A DNA stretch of 25,822 bases from a virus. The DNA lies in IMG/VR virus record IMGVR_UViG_3300044912_000380, positions 1-25,822 of that record. One strand, 5' to 3'. Below are positions 18,689 to 25,499 of this stretch, piece by piece. Under the pieces are notes generated by a model that worked only from the letters and a program-made list of their open reading frames with translations, was not told the origin of the DNA and ran no database searches. The position numbers and the translations under genes were made by a program. The stretch's first letter is position 1; every line of letters starts with the position of its first letter.

Positions 18689-18826
18689 TTATTTCTTAGG
18701 ATGCTTTGGAGTATATTCTCCAATAACAGCTTTTATCCTACCGTCTTTTCTTAATCTTACTATTTTGCCATCACGAATAACTGTATCGTTAAAAGGTATT
18801 TGTCTGCCAAATTTTTTTGGAGGCAT
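18689..18826 (-). CDS. Small basic protein, 45 aa
   Basis: MPPKKFGRQIPFNDTVIRDG, then KIVRLRKDGRIKAVIGEY, ending in HPKK. Strongly basic, with a beta-hairpin-like core; the ATG overlaps the upstream stop (TAATG). Probably a nucleic-acid binder; unknown. Confidence 0.65.
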   Translation of the reverse strand: MPPKKFGRQIPFNDTVIRDGKIVRLRKDGRIKAVIGEYTPKHPKK

Positions 18827-19008
18827 TATACTTTTTTTCTTCCAGTTTTTCTAGGCGCTTGAGGAACAGCTGGAGTCTCTCTTCTAATTCCGTGCTTATT
18901 GACATCAATCTTAATTGGTGGTCTTTTTGGTTGTATGCCAGATTTAAATTTACCCTGAGAAGGATTCTTTTTTGTTGCCTCTCCAGAGTTTACAACATTT
19001 TCTGACAC
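18826..19008 (-). CDS. Basic, disordered protein, 60 aa (GTG start)
   Basis: Pro/Lys/Arg-rich, low complexity (PSQGKFKSGIQPKRPPIK, later PAVPQAPRKTGRKKV). The GTG start overlaps the stop of the micro-protein upstream (TAGTG). Likely a disordered nucleic-acid-binding tail. Confidence 0.6.
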   Translation of the reverse strand: MSENVVNSGEATKKNPSQGKFKSGIQPKRPPIKIDVNKHGIRRETPAVPQAPRKTGRKKV

Positions 19009-19115
19009 TATGCGCCCTTAATTTGTGATATTGTCACAACGTTTCTGCTAGCTGGTGACTCAGCAGATTCGTTTTGAATTTCTTGCTCCAAACCACATCC
19101 ACAATCTTTACACAT
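19008..19115 (-). CDS. Micro-protein of the MCxxCGC type, 35 aa
   Basis: Begins MCKDCGCGLEQE. The MCxxCGC opening equals the metal-binding N-terminus of HypB-type nickel proteins and of tiny actinobacterial proteins of unknown function. The remainder is polar. It overlaps both neighbours, TAATG upstream. Confidence 0.65.
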   Translation of the reverse strand: MCKDCGCGLEQEIQNESAESPASRNVVTISQIKGA

Positions 19116-19207
19116 TACTGATTCCTTTGATCTGATACATCCTGGATGTTAACTTCTTTAACTCCAGTTTCGCTTCCTACGCTTTCGCAACCGCATTCAA
19201 TGCACAT
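19115..19207 (-). CDS. Micro-protein of the MCxxCGC type, 30 aa
   Basis: Begins MCIECGCESVGSETG, the second of three relatives. It overlaps the following ATG at its stop and lies immediately after the 50-aa gene. Confidence 0.65.
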   Translation of the reverse strand: MCIECGCESVGSETGVKEVNIQDVSDQRNQ

Positions 19208-19208
19208 A

Positions 19209-19361
19209 TTACTTTGGACCCTGAGCCTGCGCTTGGTTTGAAACGTCTGTTGATGGGAATGCTGCCTTTGGATCAGATGCATACTGCTCGTTATTTCCCC
19301 ATACTGTTGAATCGTTTACCTTTGGTGATGTAAATCCGTTTAAATCTTTTCCGTCTGACAT
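19209..19361 (-). CDS. Small polar protein, 50 aa
   Basis: Gly/Ser/Asn/Pro-rich (MSDGKDLNGFTSPKVNDSTV). ATG follows AGGAGTAATAAA, the strongest ribosome binding site of the region. A -10-like TGC-TATAAT lies at 19419-19424 on the minus strand. It could be a flexible substrate or structural peptide; unknown. Confidence 0.65.
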   Translation of the reverse strand: MSDGKDLNGFTSPKVNDSTVWGNNEQYASDPKAAFPSTDVSNQAQAQGPK

Positions 19362-19408
19362 TTTATTACTCCTATAGGTTGTTTATTTAAGCGGGACTAG
19401 TATTCCAC

Positions 19409-19513
19409 TTATTCCTCTATTATAGCATTTAGTTGATTAGGATCAACCTCTGTTTTAGGCTCTCTTTCATTGCCAGGCCCAACATGGTCAGCGCATCCAC
19501 ATATCCAGCACAT
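19409..19513 (-). CDS. Micro-protein of the MCxxCGC type, 34 aa
   Basis: Begins MCWICGCADHVGPGNE, third relative; it starts 6 nt after the radical SAM stop, so probably co-transcribed with it. The tail is acidic and helical. Confidence 0.65.
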   Translation of the reverse strand: MCWICGCADHVGPGNEREPKTEVDPNQLNAIIEE

Positions 19514-19519
19514 TGATGA

Positions 19520-20518
19520 CTACCCCCATATTGCAGCTGAGCATTTGGTGCACATATTTGAGTATGAGTCTTCTATCATGTCAAACCTTGCTTTGCTAAG
19601 CCATATTTCTTTTAGGCTAGAATTGTTGGAGTTTCCATAAACAGTTTTGAAATCAAAGTCGGCACAACAAATAAACAAATCCCCATTTGGATTAATGTGT
19701 ATCCACTCATTAGTTCTGCTTCTAACACCCAATCCACCATTACATCCAATAACCTTTTTGCCTTCTCCCGCCAAATATTTATTAATGGCTGAAGTCTGAT
19801 CAATTATTCCTGAGTCAGCAAGGTGTCCTGCCCTGTCGTAAAGGTGGTGTGCTGGAAAAACATCAATTGATGGGAATATAGATTTAAGCAGGATAACTTC
19901 CTGAGCTAAATCGCCAGACTCTACATCTAAGTTTAGATCTGGAGCTCCAGGTAGTATATCTAACCATCCACCATTTTCAACTAATGAGTTACTATTTAAT
20001 CCGTTTACCATTAAATAAAATCTATTTTCTAATGATAATTCCTTTAGCTCTTCTGCTGCATACAAAACGTTATCTACCATTTTGTCAAACATTTTTTCAT
20101 TTAAGTTTACATACTTAGACCATCTGGTTTTATCTCCAGATGGTATATTTAAAAGTATTCCCCCTACTACATCTATATTCTTTTTAATTATATCAACTTT
20201 TTTCTTTGTAAGTGGGGTGCCATTTGTAAGGATGTTTATAGTAAAGTTATACTTCCTATATAAATCAAACATCTCTTCAAAGTTTTTATAAAGAAGAACT
20301 TCATTGTAGTTGGCTGTATAAATATTTTTTAGATTAGGATCAACAAAATCGCCTTTGCCATTATGAAGTTGAGATAGTATGTTTTCTAACTCCCCCAACT
20401 CCATATCTCTAATGGCAGACTTTGGATTTCCTTCATAAGAAACTGGGCAAAACCAGCAACCAGCATTACATAGACCGTTGACATCTATTTGTACTGCACT
20501 GATCTTATATTGTGACAA
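19520..20518 (-). CDS. Radical SAM / SPASM-domain enzyme, 332 aa (TTG start)
   Basis: CNAGCWFC (Cys17, 21, 24) is the CxxxCxxC motif that binds the SAM 4Fe-4S cluster. ILTNGTPLT and ILLNIPSGD are later strands of the barrel. The C-terminus is SPASM-like: Cys259, CC at 284-285 followed by ADFDFKTVYGN, SLKEIW and CTKC (323, 326), an auxiliary cluster site. Such enzymes modify peptides or sugars (for example sactipeptide/RiPP maturases, aminoglycoside and sugar dehydrogenases). The TTG start has no clear ribosome binding site and lies directly behind the Dps-like gene. Confidence 0.9.
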   Translation of the reverse strand: MSQYKISAVQIDVNGLCNAGCWFCPVSYEGNPKSAIRDMELGELENILSQLHNGKGDFVDPNLKNIYTANYNEVLLYKNFEEMFDLYRKYNFTINILTNGTPLTKKKVDIIKKNIDVVGGILLNIPSGDKTRWSKYVNLNEKMFDKMVDNVLYAAEELKELSLENRFYLMVNGLNSNSLVENGGWLDILPGAPDLNLDVESGDLAQEVILLKSIFPSIDVFPAHHLYDRAGHLADSGIIDQTSAINKYLAGEGKKVIGCNGGLGVRSRTNEWIHINPNGDLFICCADFDFKTVYGNSNNSSLKEIWLSKARFDMIEDSYSNMCTKCSAAIWG

Positions 20519-20519
20519 C

Positions 20520-20990
20520 TTAGTCTTTTAATGACTTCCATGGGTTTGGAGGAAGCTTTAAGCTCGATTCCAAGAACCAGTTCCACTCTTGATGAGCAGA
20601 TAGTCGATCAGATAGATATGAAGACAGTCCGTACTCGTTGTTCTCATTTGAAACAGAGATCAAGTTCTTGATATCTTCAATCATTTTTTTATTAATTGGT
20701 ACTAGATGAATGGCCATCTCAACACCACAATAAGTATCTGGCTTAACGTTTCCTAGGGTTTGGTACTTTGCGTAATCTTCAATAGTGTATGAAGCTTCTG
20801 CACCTAGTCGTCTCAACCAAGTAGACGTATCGTTAACAGCTTTTTCTGAGTTTTGATAGATGTCCTCATAAACAATTCTAGACTGTCTCATCAAAACAGA
20901 TTCTGTATTCCAGAAAAAGCCTCTTACTAAATCAGTATATACAACTGAATTAGCCTGAAAAGCTTTTAACAGGTTAATTAGATTTTCCAT
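20520..20990 (-). CDS. Dps/ferritin-like protein, 156 aa
   Basis: Four-helix Dps pattern: NLLKAFQANSVVYTDLVRGF, then FWNTES in place of the HWN of Dps, YEDIYQNSEKAVNDTSTWLR, RRLGAEASYTIEDYAKYQTL matching the Dps 'RxLG..P..t..ey', and a final helix with SAHQEWNWFLES. Length is typical of Dps (150-180). Dps shells store iron and protect DNA from oxidants. The usual N-terminal His of the ferroxidase centre appears replaced, so activity is uncertain. Confidence 0.7.
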   Translation of the reverse strand: MENLINLLKAFQANSVVYTDLVRGFFWNTESVLMRQSRIVYEDIYQNSEKAVNDTSTWLRRLGAEASYTIEDYAKYQTLGNVKPDTYCGVEMAIHLVPINKKMIEDIKNLISVSNENNEYGLSSYLSDRLSAHQEWNWFLESSLKLPPNPWKSLKD

Positions 20991-21006
20991 TTTATTCCTT
21001 TATTAT

Positions 21007-21129
21007 CTACCTTTTATAAATTTTATTATAACAGGTCTTGCATACTTGTATCATCTTGCTTTCTGTAGAAGTTATATATTTAGCTTCTCCAGTACAATCT
21101 TTTATTTCGCATTTATCTAAAGAATTCAT
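21007..21129 (-). CDS. Small zinc-ribbon protein, 40 aa
   Basis: CEIKDCTGEAKYITS, then VCKTCYNK: C-x4-C and CxxC, a complete two-knuckle zinc ribbon. Short gap to neighbours; the ribosome binding site is poor. Confidence 0.65.
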   Translation of the reverse strand: MNSLDKCEIKDCTGEAKYITSTESKMIQVCKTCYNKIYKR

Positions 21130-21136
21130 TAATTAA

Positions 21137-21358
21137 TTATTTAATCTTCCCACCGAATTTAGCCCATAATCTTTCGTGAAGAAAGAAAAAAAGCATCTCT
21201 AGAGAAAGATAAGATAAACCGTATAGGCCAACATATTCCCATTCTGCTTCTCCAGTAAAATATTTAAGAGTAAAATAAATTATTCCAGATACAAAAGTAA
21301 AATGTACAAAAGGCCAACTGATAGTCTTTAGCAACGACCTTCTCTTAGAGTCCATCAC
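21137..21358 (-). CDS. DUF2061 membrane protein, 73 aa
   Basis: RRSLLKTISWPFVHFTFVSG, then a second hydrophobic segment with GLYGLSYLSLEMLFFFLHER and W: the DUF2061 signature 'RSLxKxxSWR...E...FxxHERxW' with two membrane helices. Function unknown; family usually in bacteria. The start overlaps the PAKKA gene end. Confidence 0.85.
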   Translation of the reverse strand: MMDSKRRSLLKTISWPFVHFTFVSGIIYFTLKYFTGEAEWEYVGLYGLSYLSLEMLFFFLHERLWAKFGGKIK

Positions 21359-21549
21359 TTCACTGCCTTCTTGGCTGGTGCCTTCTTGGCTGGTGCCTTC
21401 TTGGCTGGTGCCTTCTTGGCTGGTGCCTTCTTGGCTGGTGCCTTCTTGGCTGGTGCCTTCTTGGCTGGTGAGCTTAGCTCTTTTAAAATTAATTCAATCT
21501 CTGATTCAACTGATTTGAACCATAACCAATTTTTTAACTTATTTAACAT
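21355..21549 (-). CDS. (PAKKA)n repeat protein, 64 aa
   Basis: A 28-residue helical head (NKLKNWLWFKSVESEIELIL) precedes seven PAKKA repeats and a final AVK. Such tails occur in histone H1-like and mycobacterial HU proteins and bind DNA or anchor to polyphosphate/membranes. The head is not HU. The repeats are encoded by near-identical 15-bp units, hence prone to length change. Confidence 0.75.
   Translation of the reverse strand: MLNKLKNWLWFKSVESEIELILKELSSPAKKAPAKKAPAKKAPAKKAPAKKAPAKKAPAKKAVK
21365..21469 (-). repeat. Seven perfect 15-bp tandem repeats
   Basis: Unit GCCTTCTTGGCTGGT on the + strand, repeated seven times with no mismatch, coding for PAKKA. Perfect identity implies recent expansion. 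Confidence 0.95.
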
Positions 21550-21710
21550 GATGCCTCTTTTTCTTTTAGTTTTCTAATTACTAAACTCAAAACCTCTCTT
21601 GGTCTCCAGTCTGGCGGTATCTCCAAGCTTTCCATTTCCTGTATTAGCTCGTTTAAAACTTTTTTCTGAATCACATGAAAGTGATCCCATTCATTATTTA
21701 ATTGTACCAT
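21543..21710 (-). CDS. Small helical protein, 55 aa
   Basis: Begins MVQLNNEWDHFHVIQKKVLN; helical, charged, with SLEIPPDWRPREVLSLVIRK in the middle. Its stop region overlaps the PAKKA gene start by 7 bp. Unknown. Confidence 0.65.
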   Translation of the reverse strand: MVQLNNEWDHFHVIQKKVLNELIQEMESLEIPPDWRPREVLSLVIRKLKEKEASC

Positions 21711-21712
21711 TT

Positions 21713-22342
21713 TTATAAAGACTTAGCAATCTCTTTATTTCTGTCAGCATTTATTAAAAATCCTACCCTAGGGCCTTTAGCCCAAACCTTGTGTGTTGTA
21801 TTTTTTGGGAAAAATAACAAGTCTCCAGGATTTAGTTCGTAAACTACCTTAGAGCTTTTGCCTTTTATTTCCCAAAACGAAGTTCCAATTGATTGAAGAT
21901 AGCAAGCTGGCCAAGGGTCGCTATGCTCATTAACAACTCTTTCTCCAAGTGAAACTTTTATTCCTTCACTATGCCATAAAGCTTCGCATGTACAGTTTCT
22001 GGCGTCCCACTCTTTATAATAACCACAATCTGCAAAATCATAATCATACCCTGATTCTAAATTTATTTTCTTTAAAAAGTTTTTTATTTCTGGAAAGTCT
22101 TTCCATATCAAACCCGTTTGTGGGGCGAGCCAGAACGGGTGCTGAGTTAAAATATTTCCATTGACACCTACACTGTCATCCTGACTTCTAACTTTTTCTT
22201 CAAGCTCTATGTTCTTGTCAATCGTTTGCCTGTATATAAAATTTAATGTGTCTTGCCAATTAAACTCTGTTTTAAAATATTCTTTAATAAGTACAGCTTC
22301 TTCTGTAACTGCTGCTTCTTTAAATGTTGATAGTAGGCTCAT
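21713..22342 (-). CDS. JmjC/cupin-like Fe(II) oxygenase homologue, 209 aa
   Basis: EHSDPWPACYLQSIGTSFWE (139-158) gives His140 and Asp142; VYELNPGDLLFFPKNTTHKV gives the cupin strand with His184; Arg192 follows. HxD...H with 'PGDLLFFPkntTH' is the JmjC/cupin_8 arrangement used by protein and small-molecule hydroxylases. It has an extra Cys-rich loop (DARNCTCEALWH). The fifth Fe(II)-type oxygenase in the arm; separated from the Ig-like gene by a strong hairpin. Confidence 0.75.
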   Translation of the reverse strand: MSLLSTFKEAAVTEEAVLIKEYFKTEFNWQDTLNFIYRQTIDKNIELEEKVRSQDDSVGVNGNILTQHPFWLAPQTGLIWKDFPEIKNFLKKINLESGYDYDFADCGYYKEWDARNCTCEALWHSEGIKVSLGERVVNEHSDPWPACYLQSIGTSFWEIKGKSSKVVYELNPGDLLFFPKNTTHKVWAKGPRVGFLINADRNKEIAKSL

Positions 22343-22354
22343 GTCTATTTACCC

Positions 22355-22388
22355 TTTTAAGGGCAGTGGTTTCCCACTGCCCTTAAAA
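22355..22388 (-). terminator. Perfect 15-bp hairpin with GNRA tetraloop
   Basis: On the minus strand TTTTAAGGGCAGTGG pairs with CCACTGCCCTTAAAA around a GAAA loop. It lies between the Ig-like gene stop and the next gene. There is little U-tract on either strand, so it may be a processing/stability element as well as a terminator. Confidence 0.7.
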
Positions 22389-22389
22389 A

Positions 22390-23577
22390 TTACTTGACTA
22401 GGGCAACCTTAGCTTTTGGATTCTTCTTGTTCCACTGAAGAGCCAACTTGTTAAATGCATCCTTCATTGACTTAATTGCTGCAGCATTATCTGCAGTCAA
22501 CTTAGCAATCTGTGCATCCTTAGCGAGTAGAGCAGCATCTGATGCTAGCTTAGCAGCAGCAGCTTTATCTGTCTCTACCTTAACTGCTGCAGCAAGTGCT
22601 GCATCAGCGGCGATCTTTGCATCAGCAAGGGCCTTGTCTGAAGCAGCCTTAGCAGCAACTGCATCCGCAGCAGCCTTTAGTACTGCAGCATCAGCAACTG
22701 CCTTAGCAGCGAGTGCTGCATCCTTAGCAGCCTTTTCAGAAGCAAGTTCTGATACTAGATCACGAACTGCAATCTCTGCAAATGGAGCAAGTGTCGGAGC
22801 GGTCAAGCCAACTACTGCTGCTGCAACTGCATCTGTTGATGTTGTTGGAGCAAATGTAATTAGTGAGCGTGTTCCTGTTGTTGGAAGAGTAGCCTTAAAG
22901 GTTGCTGTTCCAAAATCTGTTAGTGTAGCACCAGTTGTTACTGTTGCTGTATCCATAACTGCTGTTGAAGCAAATACGGTTGCTGTGATTGACTTACCAG
23001 ATACCTTATTGCCAAATGCATCTGTTGCAGTCACAACGATGTCTTGCTTGGTACCAGCAGCACCTGCTGTAGGTGCAGAAACTGATAGATTATTGATTAG
23101 ACCAGCAGTACCCTGTACATAGTATGTTACCGTTACTGGACCATTTGTAATTACAATTGTTCCAATTGCTGTTGTCTTTGTGTAGACATAGAATGTTGCA
23201 GTTGTTCCTGTGCCAGTTGCAACTGTCAAAGATGATGATCCTGATGTTGCTCCTACTGGTGCAGCAGATGAGTGTAGTGCAGAAACAATTGTTGCATTTG
23301 TTGCTGTTGCTGTTACATTTGTTCCAGCAGTTACTGTTGCTACCAACTGTACAACATCTGTGTTGTCAATTGTGTTATCTGAAGGTACTGGACGTACGAT
23401 TGCAGTCGTTAGTGCTGTACCAGCAGTTGCTGGTGTGCTAAAAGCTGCAGGCGATGCTGAAGCATTCCATGTTGTTGCTACAACTGACATGGTGTTAGCA
23501 CTTGCAGGTGTTGCTACCATTGTGCCCAAAGTCATGGCTGCAACCATGGCTAGTGCGATTTTCTTAAATGAGTTCAT
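22390..23577 (-). CDS. Secreted Ig-like / coiled-coil surface protein, 395 aa
   Basis: Residues 1-27 form a Sec signal peptide ending PASA. Residues 28-160 are Thr/Ala/Val-rich beta strands; 165-258 resemble an invasin-type Ig-like (Big_1) domain with DAFGNKVSGKSITATV. Residues 268-375 are an Ala/Lys/Asp-rich heptad-like coiled coil (KAVADAAVLKAAADAV). The basic C-terminus KKNPKAKVALVK may bind wall polymer. The architecture matches abundant exported proteins of small freshwater actinobacteria and probably came from a host. Codon use and higher GC differ from neighbours. Possible role: altering the infected cell surface or decoration of virions. A strong AAGGAGA precedes the ATG. Confidence 0.8.
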   Translation of the reverse strand: MNSFKKIALAMVAAMTLGTMVATPASANTMSVVATTWNASASPAAFSTPATAGTALTTAIVRPVPSDNTIDNTDVVQLVATVTAGTNVTATATNATIVSALHSSAAPVGATSGSSSLTVATGTGTTATFYVYTKTTAIGTIVITNGPVTVTYYVQGTAGLINNLSVSAPTAGAAGTKQDIVVTATDAFGNKVSGKSITATVFASTAVMDTATVTTGATLTDFGTATFKATLPTTGTRSLITFAPTTSTDAVAAAVVGLTAPTLAPFAEIAVRDLVSELASEKAAKDAALAAKAVADAAVLKAAADAVAAKAASDKALADAKIAADAALAAAVKVETDKAAAAKLASDAALLAKDAQIAKLTADNAAAIKSMKDAFNKLALQWNKKNPKAKVALVK

Positions 23578-23625
23578 TTAATTTATTCTCCTTGTTTCCT
23601 CTGTTATCTTTGCGATTACAGAAAT

Positions 23626-23820
23626 TTAGTGTAGTGCATTTACTTTTACATGGAAAGAGCAGGGATCTCCTCCCTCTTCCCATTCTTGCATTTCTTCATC
23701 TGTTAGAGGCGGACCATCGTGTGTATCGCAAAATACATCTGAGACCCAGCCTCTATCGTAACCATTTTTGAGCCATATCTCAAACTCTAAATGATTTGAA
23801 TCTATGTTTTCTAGATCCAT
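23626..23820 (-). CDS. Hypothetical actinophage protein, 64 aa
   Basis: Contains EFEIWLKNGYDRGWVSDVFC, then THDGPPLTDEEMQEWEEG and DPC. Small proteins with a 'WxxxGYDRGW...FCxTHDG' core recur in actinophages; function unknown. Overlaps the thioredoxin gene by 10 bp. Confidence 0.8.
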   Translation of the reverse strand: MDLENIDSNHLEFEIWLKNGYDRGWVSDVFCDTHDGPPLTDEEMQEWEEGGDPCSFHVKVNALH

Positions 23821-24113
23821 TCTGAAAGTTCTTCTAGCATTACATGCTTAGGTTTTGCTCCAGTAATAGTCTTTACTGGTTTCCCCGACTTAAATAGTAC
23901 CATATAAGGGATAGAAGATACAGAGTATTCTGCTGATTTTATAGGATTTTCATCAACATTTAGCTTTCCTACCCAGAGACCGCACTCATTTGATATCTCA
24001 TCCAGTATAGGAGATATCATTTTGCAAGGACCGCACCATGGTGCCCAAAAGTCGATAAGAACTAAAGCGTGAGAATCTAGAACCCTATCAAAGCTTTCAT
24101 CTGTAACAATCAA
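23811..24113 (-). CDS. trxA: Thioredoxin, 100 aa
   Basis: A complete single-domain thioredoxin with WCGPC (Cys27, Cys30) and the cis-Pro loop SSIPYMVLF (Pro69). Length is normal. It would reduce protein disulfides using host thioredoxin reductase; several phages use thioredoxins for nucleotide reduction or as polymerase factor. No signal peptide, so cytoplasmic. Linked by overlap to the small gene downstream and 1 bp from the gene upstream. Confidence 0.95.
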   Translation of the reverse strand: MIVTDESFDRVLDSHALVLIDFWAPWCGPCKMISPILDEISNECGLWVGKLNVDENPIKSAEYSVSSIPYMVLFKSGKPVKTITGAKPKHVMLEELSEWI

Positions 24114-24114
24114 C

Positions 24115-24324
24115 TTAATCTCCTTTTAATTCATCCGCTGCATTATTGAACTTATTCATAAATGTTTGAATTACCCAAATTGCAGTCTCACCTGCATTAG
24201 CAGCCATTGCCTTGGAGGCTTCTTCTGTTCTATCCTCAATTGCTAAGGCGTTGTACCATTTCTGGTACAACTCCTCACCAATATCTTTAATGATTTCTTC
24301 AAGTACAGTTAACTTATTATCCAT
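24115..24324 (-). CDS. Small helical acidic protein, 69 aa
   Basis: Helical throughout (LEEIIKDIGEELYQKWYNAL, then EEASKAMAANAGETAIWVIQ). The start overlaps the protease gene by 8 bp. Unknown function; possibly an accessory to the thioredoxin or protease. Confidence 0.7.
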   Translation of the reverse strand: MDNKLTVLEEIIKDIGEELYQKWYNALAIEDRTEEASKAMAANAGETAIWVIQTFMNKFNNAADELKGD

Positions 24325-25279
24325 TTACTGCCTTTGATAGATTAAATAGATAGACACTCTGACCTGCAGAATTTTGTACTGGATCAGAAGATGACTTCAT
24401 CAATGCAATAAGTTGAGTAGATGTCAAAGTCGGCTTTACTGACTTTAAGTAAACATATTTTGCAGCGACAACTTGAACTGCAACTGATGTTCCATAAGAG
24501 TAACCAGCAACATTTCCAGGATATATAGTCGGCTGGTGGATTTCTCCCCATAGATCTACTAGATTCTTATCGTAGTTACTTACCAAAGAAATCTGTGGCT
24601 TATCTAGGTTGATTGTTTCAACACCGCCTACTGCAATTGAGGCGCTAATGCATGCTGGCCACTCAATTTTGCCAAGCATCTGAGCATTTCCAGCACTGTT
24701 TCCAGAAGGGAAAAATGTTGGAATTCCAGAATCACTTAGACTAGAGATAACTGAATCTAAAGCAGTTGGTGAACAGTATGCAGATGCAGCACTCTTTTTA
24801 ATAACTGGAGCACTTGCACCATTTGATGATGCAACGGCTACAATATTGTACTTATTCTTGTTGTTATTAACCCAGGTAAGTGCCTTAACAAGTGTGTTAA
24901 GTCCGTATGTCTGTGGCTTTCCAGCCTTAGTGTTACCAACAATTCTTACAAAAACAATGTTTAAGTTTGGATTGCTTGCAATTGCTGCAGAAACCATTTG
25001 AGTTCCATGGTTAAAATCAGAATTAGATAAAATATTTGCAGGAAGAACGGAAGCTCCGTTGCCTTCCATAAATGTTTTACCATTTGGACATGAAGGCCAA
25101 TCTAAAATACAAACTTCTGCAACAATTCTTGACTTGATTGAAGGAATTGAAGTATCCAAGGCTGTATCCAAAATAGCGATAGTTGGAACAGATGTTTTTG
25201 TCTTTAGGTTTGCCTGAGCTGGCATAGTTGTAATAGCGATTAGTGTGGCAGCAAGTGCCATAGTTATTAGTTTTTTCAT
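24317..25279 (-). CDS. Secreted subtilisin-family (S8) serine protease, 320 aa
   Basis: Start chosen at 25279 (MKKLITMAL): it directly follows a TTGACA/TAGAAT promoter and opens a Sec signal peptide (1-23, ending AQA). Catalytic residues of subtilases are in place: Asp38 in AILDTALD, His91 in NHGTQMVSAA, oxyanion Asn194 in SGNSAG, Ser265 in YGTSVAVQV. The P after GTSxA is replaced by Val, a divergence. Compact, no C-terminal extension. It would cleave proteins outside the membrane, perhaps host surface proteins or phage structural proteins. Confidence 0.9.
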   Translation of the reverse strand: MKKLITMALAATLIAITTMPAQANLKTKTSVPTIAILDTALDTSIPSIKSRIVAEVCILDWPSCPNGKTFMEGNGASVLPANILSNSDFNHGTQMVSAAIASNPNLNIVFVRIVGNTKAGKPQTYGLNTLVKALTWVNNNKNKYNIVAVASSNGASAPVIKKSAASAYCSPTALDSVISSLSDSGIPTFFPSGNSAGNAQMLGKIEWPACISASIAVGGVETINLDKPQISLVSNYDKNLVDLWGEIHQPTIYPGNVAGYSYGTSVAVQVVAAKYVYLKSVKPTLTSTQLIALMKSSSDPVQNSAGQSVYLFNLSKAVNG

Positions 25280-25286
25280 AAAGCCT

Positions 25287-25315
25287 ATTCTACTAAATAC
25301 GACAGAAGTTGTCAA
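25287..25315 (-). promoter_or_regulatory. Consensus promoter of the protease gene (leaderless)
   Basis: TTGACA, 17 bp, TAGAAT on the minus strand; the ATG at 25279 follows after 7 nt, so +1 falls at the start codon. Confidence 0.82.
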
Positions 25316-25319
25316 TGGG

Positions 25320-25499
25320 TTACGAGTTAGGGTTAGGACTCTTTCTTGGGTACCATTTACCAGAGTCTATGTTTTTTGCTTCGGCTGCTTGGATCTGAGT
25401 GTTAATTACATTGCTCATGATCTCGTGCATTATATCTAATTCAATTCTAAGCTTATAAAGCTCAAGCTCTAGCAAATCAATTCTTCTTTGTGATCTCAT
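25320..25499 (-). CDS. Small coiled-coil protein, 59 aa
   Basis: Begins MRSQRRIDLLELELYKLRIE: a heptad helix, then a polar tail ending PRKSPNPNS. The ATG overlaps the stop of the zinc-ribbon gene upstream (ATGA). Unknown. Confidence 0.7.
   Translation of the reverse strand: MRSQRRIDLLELELYKLRIELDIMHEIMSNVINTQIQAAEAKNIDSGKWYPRKSPNPNS

Noticed and set aside
21365-21469. CRISPR array
   Set aside because: The 15-bp units are contiguous with no spacers and encode PAKKA in frame.
22448-23122. A 224-codon rightward open frame opposite the surface-protein gene
   Set aside because: It is the antisense shadow of the Ala-rich repeat codons. There is no rightward promoter or ribosome binding site, and the leftward frame has a signal peptide and strong ribosome binding site.
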